Of a stretch of DNA of 27,997 bases, positions 7,600-14,799 are shown one piece after another. Made by a program: the position numbers and the translations under genes. Each line of letters starts with the position of its first letter. Position 1 is the stretch's first letter. Source of the DNA: Actinomycetota bacterium (lineage in GTDB: Bacteria > Actinomycetota > Thermoleophilia > Solirubrobacterales > Solirubrobacteraceae); NCBI GenBank assembly GCA_005888335.1, contig VAWY01000004.1, positions 1 to 27,997 on the forward strand, read 5' to 3'. The notes under the pieces are model-generated. The model had not been told where the DNA came from, ran no database searches, and worked only from the letters and a program-made list of their open reading frames with translations.

Positions 7600-8555
7600 T
7601 TCCCCGCACCACGACCGCGAGCGAGGCGCCGGCGCGCGTTGAACGCGGCGGCCGCCTCCGCGATCCCCTCGCCGCGCTCGGGGCGCAGCGTGGCGACGAC
7701 GTGGCGCCAGTACCGGCCGGGGTCGTGGCCGGGCAGGACGAGCGCCGCGAGGGCCCGCTCGGCATAGGCGGCCGCCGTGAGCCAGCGCACCGCGCGCGCG
7801 GCGAGGGAGCCGTGGTGCTTGCGCACGTAGCGGTCGCGGTTGCGGCTGAACTCGACGATCCGCCGCTCGCTCGCCGCGCCGGTCGCGAGCTGCTCGTGGT
7901 GGACGGCCTCGGCCGCGGGGACGTAGAGGATCGTCCAGCCGGCGTCGCGCAGGCGCTTGCAGAAGTCGACCTCGTCGGAGTAGACGAAGAAGTCGGGGTC
8001 GAGCCAGCCGACCCCGGCGCCCGCCTCGCGCCGCACGAGCAGCGCGGCGGAGTGCGCCCAGTCGACCTCGCGGACCGCGTCGCCGGTGCCCTGCACGTTG
8101 CGGCGCGCCAGCCCGACGGCGCCGAGCGCCGCGGCGCGGACCGTCGGGAAGCGGAACGCCGACGGCTGCGGCGTGCCGTCCGGACGCAGCAGGCGCGCGC
8201 CGGCCGCCGCCGCCCGCGGCCGGGCCGCCAGCGCGGCGTGCAGCGCGGCCGTCGCGCCCGGGCGCAGCTCGGAGTCCTCGTTGAGCAGCAGCCCGAAGCG
8301 CCCGGACGCCCGCTCGAGCAGCGCGCTGTCGTTCGCGGCCTTGCCGCGCCGCTCGTCGAGCGCGATGACCTCCGCGCCGGCGCGATGCGCCCGCGCGGCC
8401 TCGGCCGAGCCATCGGTTGTCGCGTTGTCGAGCACGAGGACCTCGGTGGCGAACGGCACGCCCGCGCGCTCCGCGGCGATCGCGTCGAGGCAGCGCTCCA
8501 GCAGCGCCCACCCGGCGGTGTTGACCACGCAGTAGCTGACCTCGACGGCGCCCAT
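7596..8555 (-). CDS. GT2 family glycosyltransferase (rhamnosyltransferase-like)
   Basis: A 319-residue soluble GT-A fold enzyme. It opens with a beta-strand (VSYCVVNTAGW), then LDNATTDGS (Asp43) for nucleotide binding, GKAANDSALL, and LLNEDSELRPG, where NED at 92-94 takes the place of the metal-binding DXD. A later YSDEVDFCKRLRDAGW holds the probable catalytic base region, followed by VPAAEAVHHE, as in WbbL-like rhamnosyl and related transferases. It likely adds a sugar to a growing glycan in the cytoplasm. Its stop shares bases with the subtilase stop. The GDPD gene lies 10 bp upstream on the same strand, so the two may form one transcript. Confidence 0.85.
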   Translation of the reverse strand: MGAVEVSYCVVNTAGWALLERCLDAIAAERAGVPFATEVLVLDNATTDGSAEAARAHRAGAEVIALDERRGKAANDSALLERASGRFGLLLNEDSELRPGATAALHAALAARPRAAAAGARLLRPDGTPQPSAFRFPTVRAAALGAVGLARRNVQGTGDAVREVDWAHSAALLVRREAGAGVGWLDPDFFVYSDEVDFCKRLRDAGWTILYVPAAEAVHHEQLATGAASERRIVEFSRNRDRYVRKHHGSLAARAVRWLTAAAYAERALAALVLPGHDPGRYWRHVVATLRPERGEGIAEAAAAFNARRRLARGRGAGN

Positions 8556-8565
8556 CCTCGCCGCA

Positions 8566-9426
8566 TCATCGCCGCTGAGCGCACCTCCGCCACGCCTCGG
8601 CGGCGTCGCTCGCCGCGCGCCGGGCGCTCGTCACCCGGCGGCCCAGCACCGCGTCGAAGCGGTCGGGGAAGTTCGTGAACGCGCCGTCGATGCCGAGCTC
8701 GACGAGCCGGCGCATGTCGGCGGCCTCGTTGACCGTGTACGGGTGGACGGCGAGGCACTGCGCGTGGGCGGCGGCGATGAGCTGCGCGTCGACGTCGCCC
8801 ATCGACGGGCCGATGCCGACCGCGTAGCCGCTGATCGCCGGCAGCTGGACGAGCGGCCCGGCGCCCGCCGACGTGAGCTGGATGAGCGGAAGCGAGGGGT
8901 CGAGCTCGTGCACGCGCAGCAGCGACTCGGGCGAGAACGACTGGATGAGCACCTGCCAGCGCGCGGCCGCGGGCTCGCGCAGGCCGTAGCGGCCGAGCAG
9001 CGCGAGCAGCGCCTCCTCCATCCCGGGATAGATCTCGGGTGACTTGGTCTCGATGTAGTAGTTGGCCTGGCGGCCGTAGCGCTGGAAGACCTCCTCGAGC
9101 GTCGGGATCCGCTCGCCCTCGAACTGCGGCCCGAACCAGCTGCCGGCGTCGCAGCGCTTGATCTGCGCCAGCGTCTTCGTCTTGACGGGCCCGGTGCAGT
9201 CCTCGGCCGGGCCGCGCGCGGTGCGGTCGAGCGTCTCGTCGTGCATGACGACCAGCACGCCGTCGCTGGTCATCTGCACGTCCTGCTCGATGTAGTCGGC
9301 GCCCAGCTTCAGCGCCAGGTCGTAGGAGGCGAAGGTGTGCTCGGGCGCGTAACCGGACGCGCCGCGGTGCCCGATGTTCAGGACCGGGGAGGCGCCGGCG
9401 CCCGACGCGCCGAGGGCGAGCAGCAC
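8566..9426 (-). CDS. Glycerophosphodiester phosphodiesterase, probably exported
   Basis: A 286-residue GDPD with the full HR...ExD...H signature: GHRG (His20, Arg21), PEHT (Glu29), EQD (Glu47, Asp49) and MHDE (His62), then an IETKSPE metal-site segment and FTNFPDRF near the end. The enzyme hydrolyses deacylated phospholipid glycerophosphodiesters to glycerol-3-phosphate and an alcohol. The only available start is GTG at 9426, which leaves a hydrophobic N-terminus (MLLALGASGAGASP) without positive charges. In-frame codons just upstream (9427-9465) would read TARHLRRSVTLPL and complete a good signal peptide, but contain no ATG, GTG or TTG. The true start is therefore uncertain. Divergent from the GT4 gene, 37 bp away. 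Confidence 0.85.
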   Translation of the reverse strand: MLLALGASGAGASPVLNIGHRGASGYAPEHTFASYDLALKLGADYIEQDVQMTSDGVLVVMHDETLDRTARGPAEDCTGPVKTKTLAQIKRCDAGSWFGPQFEGERIPTLEEVFQRYGRQANYYIETKSPEIYPGMEEALLALLGRYGLREPAAARWQVLIQSFSPESLLRVHELDPSLPLIQLTSAGAGPLVQLPAISGYAVGIGPSMGDVDAQLIAAAHAQCLAVHPYTVNEAADMRRLVELGIDGAFTNFPDRFDAVLGRRVTSARRAASDAAEAWRRCAQRR

Positions 9427-9463
9427 GAGGGGGAGGGTGACCGACCGGCGAAGATGCCGAGCC

Positions 9464-10549
9464 GTGCGCGTCCTGCAGGTCGACCCCTCCGCCTACACGC
9501 CCCCGTACGACCACGCGCTGTCGGCGGCGCTCGCGGCCGCCGGGGCCGACGTCACGCTCGCCACGAGCCGCTTCGGGTACGGCGCGCTGGCGCCGCCGGC
9601 CGGCTACGTCCGCGACGAGCGCGCCTTCTACGCGCGCCAGCCGGGCCCGCCGGGCTCCCGCGCGCGCCAGGCGGCCAAGCTCGCGCAGCACATCCCGGAC
9701 ATGCTCGCCCTGCGCCGGCGCGCGAGCGCCTTCGACGTCGTGCACTTCCAGTGGCTCGCGGTCCCGCCGCTCGACGTGCGCCTGCTGCCCCGCCGCGCGC
9801 CGCTCGCCATCACCGCGCACGACGTCCTGCCCCGCGAGCCCCGCGGGCCCGGCCACGAGGCGGCGCAGCGCCGCCTCTACGACCGCGTCGACGCGGTCGT
9901 CGTGCACTCCGAGCACGGCCGCCGCCGGCTCGTCGGCGACCTCGGCGTCGCCGAGGCCAAGGTCGAGGTCATCCCCCACGGCGCGTTCACGCACCTGACC
10001 GAGCTCGCGCCCGCGCCGCTCCCGCTCCCCGACCCGGGCGTCCCGGTCGTCCTCTTCTTCGGCCTCCTTCGCCCGTACAAGGGCCTCGACGTCCTGCTCG
10101 ACGCCTGGCGCGGCGTCACGGACGCCGAGCTGTGGATCGTCGGCAACGCGCGCATGGACGTCGGACCGCTCCAGGCCAACGCCCCGCCCGGCGTGCGCTG
10201 GCTGACGCGCTTCGTCTCCGACGCCGAGGCCGCCGCGCTGTTCCGCCGCGCCGACGTCGCCGTGCTGCCCTACCGGCAGATCGACCAGTCCGGCGTGCTG
10301 TTCACGGCGCTGGCCTTCGCCACGCCGATGATCCTCAGTGCGGTCGGCGGCTTTCCCGAAGTCGAGCCCGCCGTCCACGTCCCGCCCGGCGACCCGGCCG
10401 CCCTCCACGACGCGCTGCAGCGCCTGCTCGCCGACGAGGCTGCTCGCGAGCGGCTGCGCGCGACCTCCCGGTACGCCGCGCGGACGACCTACTCATGGGA
10501 GCGCATCGCCCGCGCCCACCTCGCGCTCTACGCTCGGGCGCGATCGTGA
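9464..10549 (+). CDS. GT4 family glycosyltransferase
   Basis: A 361-residue GT-B enzyme starting with GTG at 9464. The N-terminal domain opens VRVLQVDPSAYTPPYDHAL, has FDVVHFQWLA, ITAHDVLP and VVVHSEHGRRRL. The C-terminal donor domain has VEVIPHGAF, VVLFFGLLRPYKGLDVLLDA, ELWIVGNA, VRWLTRFVSDAEAAALFRRADVAVLPY and GVLFTALAFATPMILSAVGGFPE, the ordered motifs of GT4 transferases, with a Q-S-G-V-L variation where many members have E-x-F/Y-G. It should add a sugar to a cytoplasmic lipid-linked acceptor. First gene of a four-gene operon: its TGA overlaps the next GTG (GTGA, 10546-10549). Confidence 0.88.
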   Translation: MRVLQVDPSAYTPPYDHALSAALAAAGADVTLATSRFGYGALAPPAGYVRDERAFYARQPGPPGSRARQAAKLAQHIPDMLALRRRASAFDVVHFQWLAVPPLDVRLLPRRAPLAITAHDVLPREPRGPGHEAAQRRLYDRVDAVVVHSEHGRRRLVGDLGVAEAKVEVIPHGAFTHLTELAPAPLPLPDPGVPVVLFFGLLRPYKGLDVLLDAWRGVTDAELWIVGNARMDVGPLQANAPPGVRWLTRFVSDAEAAALFRRADVAVLPYRQIDQSGVLFTALAFATPMILSAVGGFPEVEPAVHVPPGDPAALHDALQRLLADEAARERLRATSRYAARTTYSWERIARAHLALYARARS

Positions 10550-11631
10550 GCGCGCTCTTCTGGATCAGCGCGGGGCTGCTGGCCTACGCGCAGGCGGGCT
10601 ACGCGCTGGTCGTCGGCGCGCTCGCCCGGCTGAAGCCCCGCCCGGGCGGTGGCGCCGTCGGGGCGCCGACCCGCGCCGCCCTCGTCATCGCCGCGCACGA
10701 CGAGGAGGCGGTCATCGAGCGCCGCGTGCGCAACGCGCTCGACCTCGACTGGCCGCGCGAGATGCTCCGCGTCGTCGTCGCCTGCGACGGCTGCACCGAC
10801 GCGACCGCCGAGCGAGCGCGCGCCGCCGGCGCCGACCTCGTCCTGGACCTGCCACGCGGCGGCAAGGTCCGCGCCCAGGACGCGGCCGTCGAGGCGACCG
10901 CCGCCGAGCTCATCGCGTTCTCGGACGCCAACGCCGTCTGGGAGCTCGACGCGCTCAAGCGCCTCGCCGCCGTCTTCACGGACCCCGAGGTCGGCTACGC
11001 CTGCGGGCGCGTGACGTTCACCAACGAGACCGGCACCAACCAGGAGGGGCTCTACTGGCGCTACGAGCTGTGGCTGCGCGAGCGCGAGTCGCGCTTCGCC
11101 TCGGTGACGGCCGGCAACGGCGCCATCTACGCCGTCCGCCGCGCGGCGTACCTCAAGGTGGACCCGATCATGGGCCACGACCTCTCGCTGCCCTTCAACC
11201 TCGTCAAGCGCGGGTGGCGCGCGGTTTACGTCCCTGGGGCGCGGGCGACCGAGAAGATGGTCCCCAGCGTCGAGGGCGAGTTCGCCCGCAAGCGGCGGAT
11301 GATGGGCCACACCTGGCCGATCGTCGTGCGCGGAGGACTCGTCGACCCCCGCGGCTACCCGCCGCGCTACGCGCTGCTCGTCGCCTCGCACCGAGTGCTG
11401 CGCTACGCGACGCCGTTCCTGCACGCCGCCCTGCTGATCGCCAGCCTGCGCCGCCCCTGGGCGCTCGCGTCGCAGCTCACCCTGCTCGGCGCCGCCGCCT
11501 CCGGGCGCACGCGCGCGGGCCTCGTCGCGCGCTACTACGTCCTCACGACCGCGTCGATCGCGCTCGGCCTCTACGACTGGCTGCGCCACGGCACCGAGGC
11601 GGGCTGGGACCCCGTCGAGGAGGCGCGGTGA
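10546..11631 (+). CDS. Membrane-bound GT2 glycosyltransferase
   Basis: A 361-residue processive-type GT2 protein. One N-terminal membrane helix (about 2-24) is followed by a GT-A domain: ALVIAAHDEEAVI, VVVACDGCTDATAER (Asp81), AFSDANAVWE (Asp127, second Asp motif), TAGNGAIYAVRR, MGHDLSLPF (Asp212, probable base) and RKRRMMGH near 249-256, which corresponds to the QxxRW-type motif. C-terminal hydrophobic segments (about 270-350) anchor it again. This layout occurs in chain-extending enzymes such as hyaluronan or poly-GlcNAc synthase relatives and in single-addition enzymes, so processivity cannot be decided. Both ends overlap neighbours by 4 nt (GTGA), so it is translationally coupled within the operon. 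Confidence 0.88.
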   Translation: MSALFWISAGLLAYAQAGYALVVGALARLKPRPGGGAVGAPTRAALVIAAHDEEAVIERRVRNALDLDWPREMLRVVVACDGCTDATAERARAAGADLVLDLPRGGKVRAQDAAVEATAAELIAFSDANAVWELDALKRLAAVFTDPEVGYACGRVTFTNETGTNQEGLYWRYELWLRERESRFASVTAGNGAIYAVRRAAYLKVDPIMGHDLSLPFNLVKRGWRAVYVPGARATEKMVPSVEGEFARKRRMMGHTWPIVVRGGLVDPRGYPPRYALLVASHRVLRYATPFLHAALLIASLRRPWALASQLTLLGAAASGRTRAGLVARYYVLTTASIALGLYDWLRHGTEAGWDPVEEAR

Positions 11632-12275
11632 TCGCGCGTCAGCGCGACCATCGGCGGCGGGCCGCCGGTGCGCGCGGCGCGCTGACGCGTCGCGCGTTCG
11701 ACATCGCGGTCTCCGGCGCGGCGCTGCTCCTCACGAGCCCGATCCTGCTCGTCGCGATCCTCGCCATCCGGGCGGAGTCGCCCGGCCACCCGATCTACCG
11801 CCAGCGGCGCATCGGCACGGACGGCCACGCCTTCGACGTGCTCAAGCTGCGCACGATGGTCCAGGGCGCCGAGGGCATGGGCGCCGGGATGGCGGTCAAC
11901 GAGGGCGACCCGCGGATCACGCGCGTCGGCGCCATCCTGCGCCGCTACTCGATCGACGAGCTGCCAAACCTCGTCAACGTCCTGCGCGGCGAGATGTCGA
12001 TCATCGGCCCGCGCCCCACGATCCCAGTGCAGGTCGAGCAGTACACGGCGCGCCAGCGCGGCCGCCTGGCCGTCAAGCCGGGGATCACCGGCTGGGCGCA
12101 GGTCAACGGCCGCGCCACGCTGCCGTGGTCGGAGCGCATCGAGCTCGACCTCTGGTACATCGAGCACCGCTCCTGGCGGCTGGACCTCGAGATCCTGCGC
12201 AAGACCGCGCGCATGGTCTTCCACGGCGCGGGCCTGTACAAGGGCGCCTCCGGCGGCTGGGACATGCAGGCATGA
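11628..12275 (+). CDS. Polyprenyl-phosphate sugar-1-phosphate transferase (PCPT/PglC-like)
   Basis: A 215-residue monotopic membrane enzyme. After a basic N-terminus there is one membrane helix/re-entrant segment (about 25-48, RRAFDIAVSGAALLLTSPIL), then YRQRRIGTDGHAFDVLKLRTM, GDPRITRVGAILRRYSIDELPNL with the catalytic Asp110-Glu111 pair, GEMSIIGPRPT and KPGITGWAQVNGR. These are the defining motifs of the family that moves a sugar-1-phosphate from a nucleotide sugar to undecaprenyl phosphate, the committed first step of lipid-linked glycan assembly. The short form (no extra N-terminal helices) is PglC-like rather than WcaJ-like. The GTG start and ATGA stop overlap place it firmly inside the operon. 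Sugar specificity is unknown. Confidence 0.92.
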   Translation: MIARQRDHRRRAAGARGALTRRAFDIAVSGAALLLTSPILLVAILAIRAESPGHPIYRQRRIGTDGHAFDVLKLRTMVQGAEGMGAGMAVNEGDPRITRVGAILRRYSIDELPNLVNVLRGEMSIIGPRPTIPVQVEQYTARQRGRLAVKPGITGWAQVNGRATLPWSERIELDLWYIEHRSWRLDLEILRKTARMVFHGAGLYKGASGGWDMQA

Positions 12276-13267
12276 GCGGCGGCGTCCTGCTCACCGGCGT
12301 CGGCAAGCGCTACGACATCGTGTCGTCGTTCGCCCGGCACACGACGGTCGTCGCGGCCGACCCCAACCCGCTGGCCCCCGCGCAGTACGCGGCGACCGTC
12401 CGCACGCGCGTCCCGCTGATCGCCGACCCCGACTACGTCCCCGCCCTCCAGCGGCTGTGCGACGAGCACGGCGTCGGGGCGATCGTCCCGCTGACCGACC
12501 TCGACATCGAGACGCTGGCCGTCGCGCGCGCCGACGGGCGCCTGCCCCAGGCGCTCGTGCCCGACCCGGACACCGCGCGCGCCACCTACGACAAGTACGA
12601 GGCCCATCTGCTGCTCGAGCGCCTCGGCCTGCCGAGCCCGCCGACCGTGCTCCCCGAGCGTCTCGGCGACGTCGACGGCGCCGTGATGGTCAAGCCGCGC
12701 CAGGGCTCGGGCGCGCGCTCGATCCACCCGGCGCGGACGCGCGCAGAGGCCGAGTTCTTCGTCGGCTACGTCGACGAGCCGGTGATGGTCCAGAAGCTCA
12801 TGGACGGCCCCGAGTTCTCGATCGACCTGCTCTCCGACCGCGAGGGCCGGTGCCTGAACGCGATCCCGCGGACGATGATCGAGTCGCGCGGCGGCGAGTC
12901 GATCAAGGGCACGGTGATCGACGACTCCGAGCTCGTCCGGCTGGGCCGCGACGTCGTCGAGGCGCTCGGGGTGCGCGGGCCGTGCACCGTGCAGGTCTTC
13001 CGCGACGCCGAGATCGGGCTCGGCATCACCGACGTGAACACGCGCTTCGGCGGCGCCTTCCCCGCGCCGATGTACGCGGCGCTCCCCGGCCGCACCTACC
13101 CCGAGCTCATCGTCCGCATGGCGCGCGGCGAGCGGGTCGAGCCGCACGTCGGCGAGTACCGGTCGGGCCTGACCTTCACCCGCTATTTCTGGCAGCTCGA
13201 GCTCGACGATCGCCTGCAGCCCACCGGCCGCGACATCGTCCCCGACGGGCCGCCGCCGCCGCGTTAG
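12272..13267 (+). CDS. ATP-grasp carboxylate-amine ligase-like protein
   Basis: A 331-residue protein with the three-part ATP-grasp layout: an N-terminal Rossmann-like domain (GVLLTGVGKRYDIVSSF, VVAADPNPLAPAQYA, GAIVPLTDLDIETLA), an ATP-binding region (TYDKYEAHLLLERLGLPSPP, then VMVKPRQGSGARS with Lys141 and the Gly-rich loop), and the metal-binding segment GITDVNTRFGG with Asn256. The CarB/PylC-type ligases use ATP to make an acyl-phosphate that is captured by an amine. As the last gene of a glycan operon (ATGA overlap with the sugar transferase), it may couple an amino acid or amine to a uronic-acid or similar carboxyl group of a sugar. That role is inference; it could instead act on a precursor. 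Confidence 0.8.
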   Translation: MSGGVLLTGVGKRYDIVSSFARHTTVVAADPNPLAPAQYAATVRTRVPLIADPDYVPALQRLCDEHGVGAIVPLTDLDIETLAVARADGRLPQALVPDPDTARATYDKYEAHLLLERLGLPSPPTVLPERLGDVDGAVMVKPRQGSGARSIHPARTRAEAEFFVGYVDEPVMVQKLMDGPEFSIDLLSDREGRCLNAIPRTMIESRGGESIKGTVIDDSELVRLGRDVVEALGVRGPCTVQVFRDAEIGLGITDVNTRFGGAFPAPMYAALPGRTYPELIVRMARGERVEPHVGEYRSGLTFTRYFWQLELDDRLQPTGRDIVPDGPPPPR

Positions 13268-13318
13268 CCGAGGCCGCAACCCGGGCACCCGAAACTCGTT
13301 TGTCACACTGAGGCCCTC

Positions 13319-14332
13319 GTGGAGACGCTGACCAGAGAGCACGAGGCCGCTTCCGCGGCCCCCGATGAGGTCCCCGCGGCGACGCTTGAGCCCGCGCCGC
13401 AGACCCGCCCCTGCCCGACCTGCGGGGCCGCCCTGGCGCCCGGCCAGGACTGGTGCCTGGAGTGCGGGACCGCCCGTCCGGAGACCTTCGCCCCCGCGCC
13501 CGGCTGGCGCGGCGCGGCGGCCGTGCTGGTCGCCACCGGCATCCTCGCCGCCGGGGCGGTCGCCGCTGCCTGGGCCGGGCTCTCGGCCGACGCCAAGCGC
13601 GTCGCCGCCTCCACGACGCAGGCCGCGCTCCCGCCGACGCCGCCGCCCGCGCAGGCCGCCCCGCCGGCGCAGGCCGCGCCGCCGCCCGCGCAGACCACGC
13701 CGCCGCCGGCCGCTCCCGCGCCGAAGGCGGCGCCGACGCCCAAGGCGCCCCAGCCGAGCACGAGCCCGCCGCCGGGCGCCAAGGCGCCGGCGCCCAAGGC
13801 GCCCGCCCCGGCCACCAGCACGCCGGCGGCCCCAGCCAAGGCCAAGACGAAGGCGAAAGCGCCGGCCAAGCCCAAGCGCACGACGCCCAAGCTCGCCGCC
13901 CTCACGCTCGCCGACGACGCGGCGAGCACCTACAACCCGTACGCGCGGCCCGAGAACGACTTCAGCGACGCCCACCTCGCCATCGACGGCGACCCGCAGA
14001 CCGCGTGGACGGCGACCTTCTCGGGCAGCCAGAGCGGCGCGGTCGGCGTCGACGTCGCCCTCGGCAAGCTCGTGGGCGTCCGCGCGCTGGAGTTGCGCAC
14101 CGACACGCCGGGGATGACCGTCGAGATCTACGCCTCGCGCAGCGAGACCGAGCCGGTCTCGATCCAGGACCCCGGATGGCGCCACCTCGCCACCCAGCTC
14201 GACGTCGGCTCGAACGAGCGGATCCGGCTCGGCGACGGCTCGGAGCGCTACCGCCACGTGCTTGTCTGGCCGACCGAGGCGCCGCCGGACGGCGACCACG
14301 TCGCGGTCAGCGAGCTCCAGCTCTTCCGCTAG
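13319..14332 (+). CDS. Zinc-ribbon, single-TM, discoidin-like domain protein
   Basis: A 337-residue protein starting with GTG. Residues 32-49 form a zinc ribbon (CPTCG, 10 residues, CLECG; Cys32, 35, 46, 49). One membrane helix follows at about 65-86, then a 110-residue Pro/Ala/Lys-rich linker with PPAQAAPP-like repeats, and finally a folded domain at about 196-337. That domain has YNPYARPENDFSDAHLAIDGDPQTAW, the usual opening of F5/8-type (discoidin-like, carbohydrate-binding) jelly-roll domains, and ends in VSELQLFR. The ribbon should be cytoplasmic and the discoidin-like domain outside, reached through the linker across the wall. This suggests a wall- or glycan-sensing or anchoring role. 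A CACACT box 9 nt upstream of the GTG may be its -10 element. The TAG stop begins a CTAG cluster. Confidence 0.75.
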   Translation: METLTREHEAASAAPDEVPAATLEPAPQTRPCPTCGAALAPGQDWCLECGTARPETFAPAPGWRGAAAVLVATGILAAGAVAAAWAGLSADAKRVAASTTQAALPPTPPPAQAAPPAQAAPPPAQTTPPPAAPAPKAAPTPKAPQPSTSPPPGAKAPAPKAPAPATSTPAAPAKAKTKAKAPAKPKRTTPKLAALTLADDAASTYNPYARPENDFSDAHLAIDGDPQTAWTATFSGSQSGAVGVDVALGKLVGVRALELRTDTPGMTVEIYASRSETEPVSIQDPGWRHLATQLDVGSNERIRLGDGSERYRHVLVWPTEAPPDGDHVAVSELQLFR

Positions 14333-14334
14333 TG

Positions 14335-14350
14335 CTAGTGGGTCCACTAG
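14335..14350. repeat. CTAG-bounded near-palindrome between two co-directional genes
   Basis: CTAGTGG and CCACTAG (14335-14341 and 14344-14350) are perfect reverse complements around GT. Together with the CTAG at 14329-14332 there are three CTAG tetramers in 22 bp, unusual because CTAG is normally rare in bacteria. It sits between a stop codon and the lipoprotein start and could be a weak terminator, an operator, or a scar. Confidence 0.5.
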
Positions 14351-14793
14351 TGCGGCTGCTGGCGGCCGCGGGGGCGATCGCCGTGCTCGCCGGATGCGGC
14401 GGCGACGGGCAGCCCAAGGCGCCGAGCGCCGCCGAGTACCGCCGCGAGGCGAGCGCGATCTGCGTCGACGCCAACCGGCGCGCCGGGGCGATCAAGCGCC
14501 CGCGCGACCTCGCGGGGCTGCGGCGCTTCCTCGACCAGACGCTGGTCATCATCGAGCAGGACACCGACCGCCTGCGGCGCCTGCGACCGCCCGCGGCGCT
14601 GCGCTCGGGCCACGCGGCGGCGCTGCGCGTCCAGGACGCTGCGATCCGCCGCCTGCGCGCGCTGCGCGGCGAGCTCGACGCGGCGCACCCGTCGGTCAGG
14701 GCGCTGCGCAAGGGGCTGGGCGAGGTCCAGCGCCTCGGCGACGAGGCCGACCGCCGCTTCCGGGCGCTCGGCCTCGAGCGCTGCGCCCAATGA
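14350..14793 (+). CDS. Small lipoprotein with helical body
   Basis: A 147-residue protein. From GTG 14350 it begins VRLLAAAGAIAVLAGCGG, a short lipoprotein signal with an LAGC lipobox (Cys16). In-frame GTGs at 14332 and 14338 would only add VLVGPL before it and are less likely. The mature part is Arg/Ala-rich and predicted helical, with Cys at CVDANRRA and a final Cys (LERCAQ), and patterns such as LDQTLVIIEQDTDRLRRLRPPAAL typical of small helical-bundle lipoproteins of actinobacteria. It should be anchored to the outer face of the cytoplasmic membrane. No known function. It ends 6 bp from the convergent DUF3105 gene. Confidence 0.72.
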   Translation: MRLLAAAGAIAVLAGCGGDGQPKAPSAAEYRREASAICVDANRRAGAIKRPRDLAGLRRFLDQTLVIIEQDTDRLRRLRPPAALRSGHAAALRVQDAAIRRLRALRGELDAAHPSVRALRKGLGEVQRLGDEADRRFRALGLERCAQ

Positions 14794-14799
14794 CCGTCG

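Noticed and set aside
7127..10408. A 1093-codon minus-strand frame
   Set aside because: It spans GT2 and GDPD genes out of frame and the antisense of GT4; composition is low-complexity Arg/Ala/Pro and no motif is seen.
12125..13267. A longer ATP-grasp start at 12125
   Set aside because: The extension lies inside the sugar-transferase gene out of frame and is Arg/Ala-rich; ATG 12272 with the ATGA overlap fits the operon and begins the Rossmann-like domain.
13620..13880. Repetitive GC-rich DNA that might be a tandem repeat array
   Set aside because: It is the coding sequence of a Pro/Ala/Lys-rich linker with irregular repeats, in frame with folded domains on both sides; no fixed repeat unit is kept.
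11945..14347. An 800-codon minus-strand frame opposite the sugar transferase, ATP-grasp and zinc-ribbon genes
   Set aside because: The Gly/Arg repeats come from the antisense of the Pro/Ala linker; the plus-strand genes carry complete family motifs.
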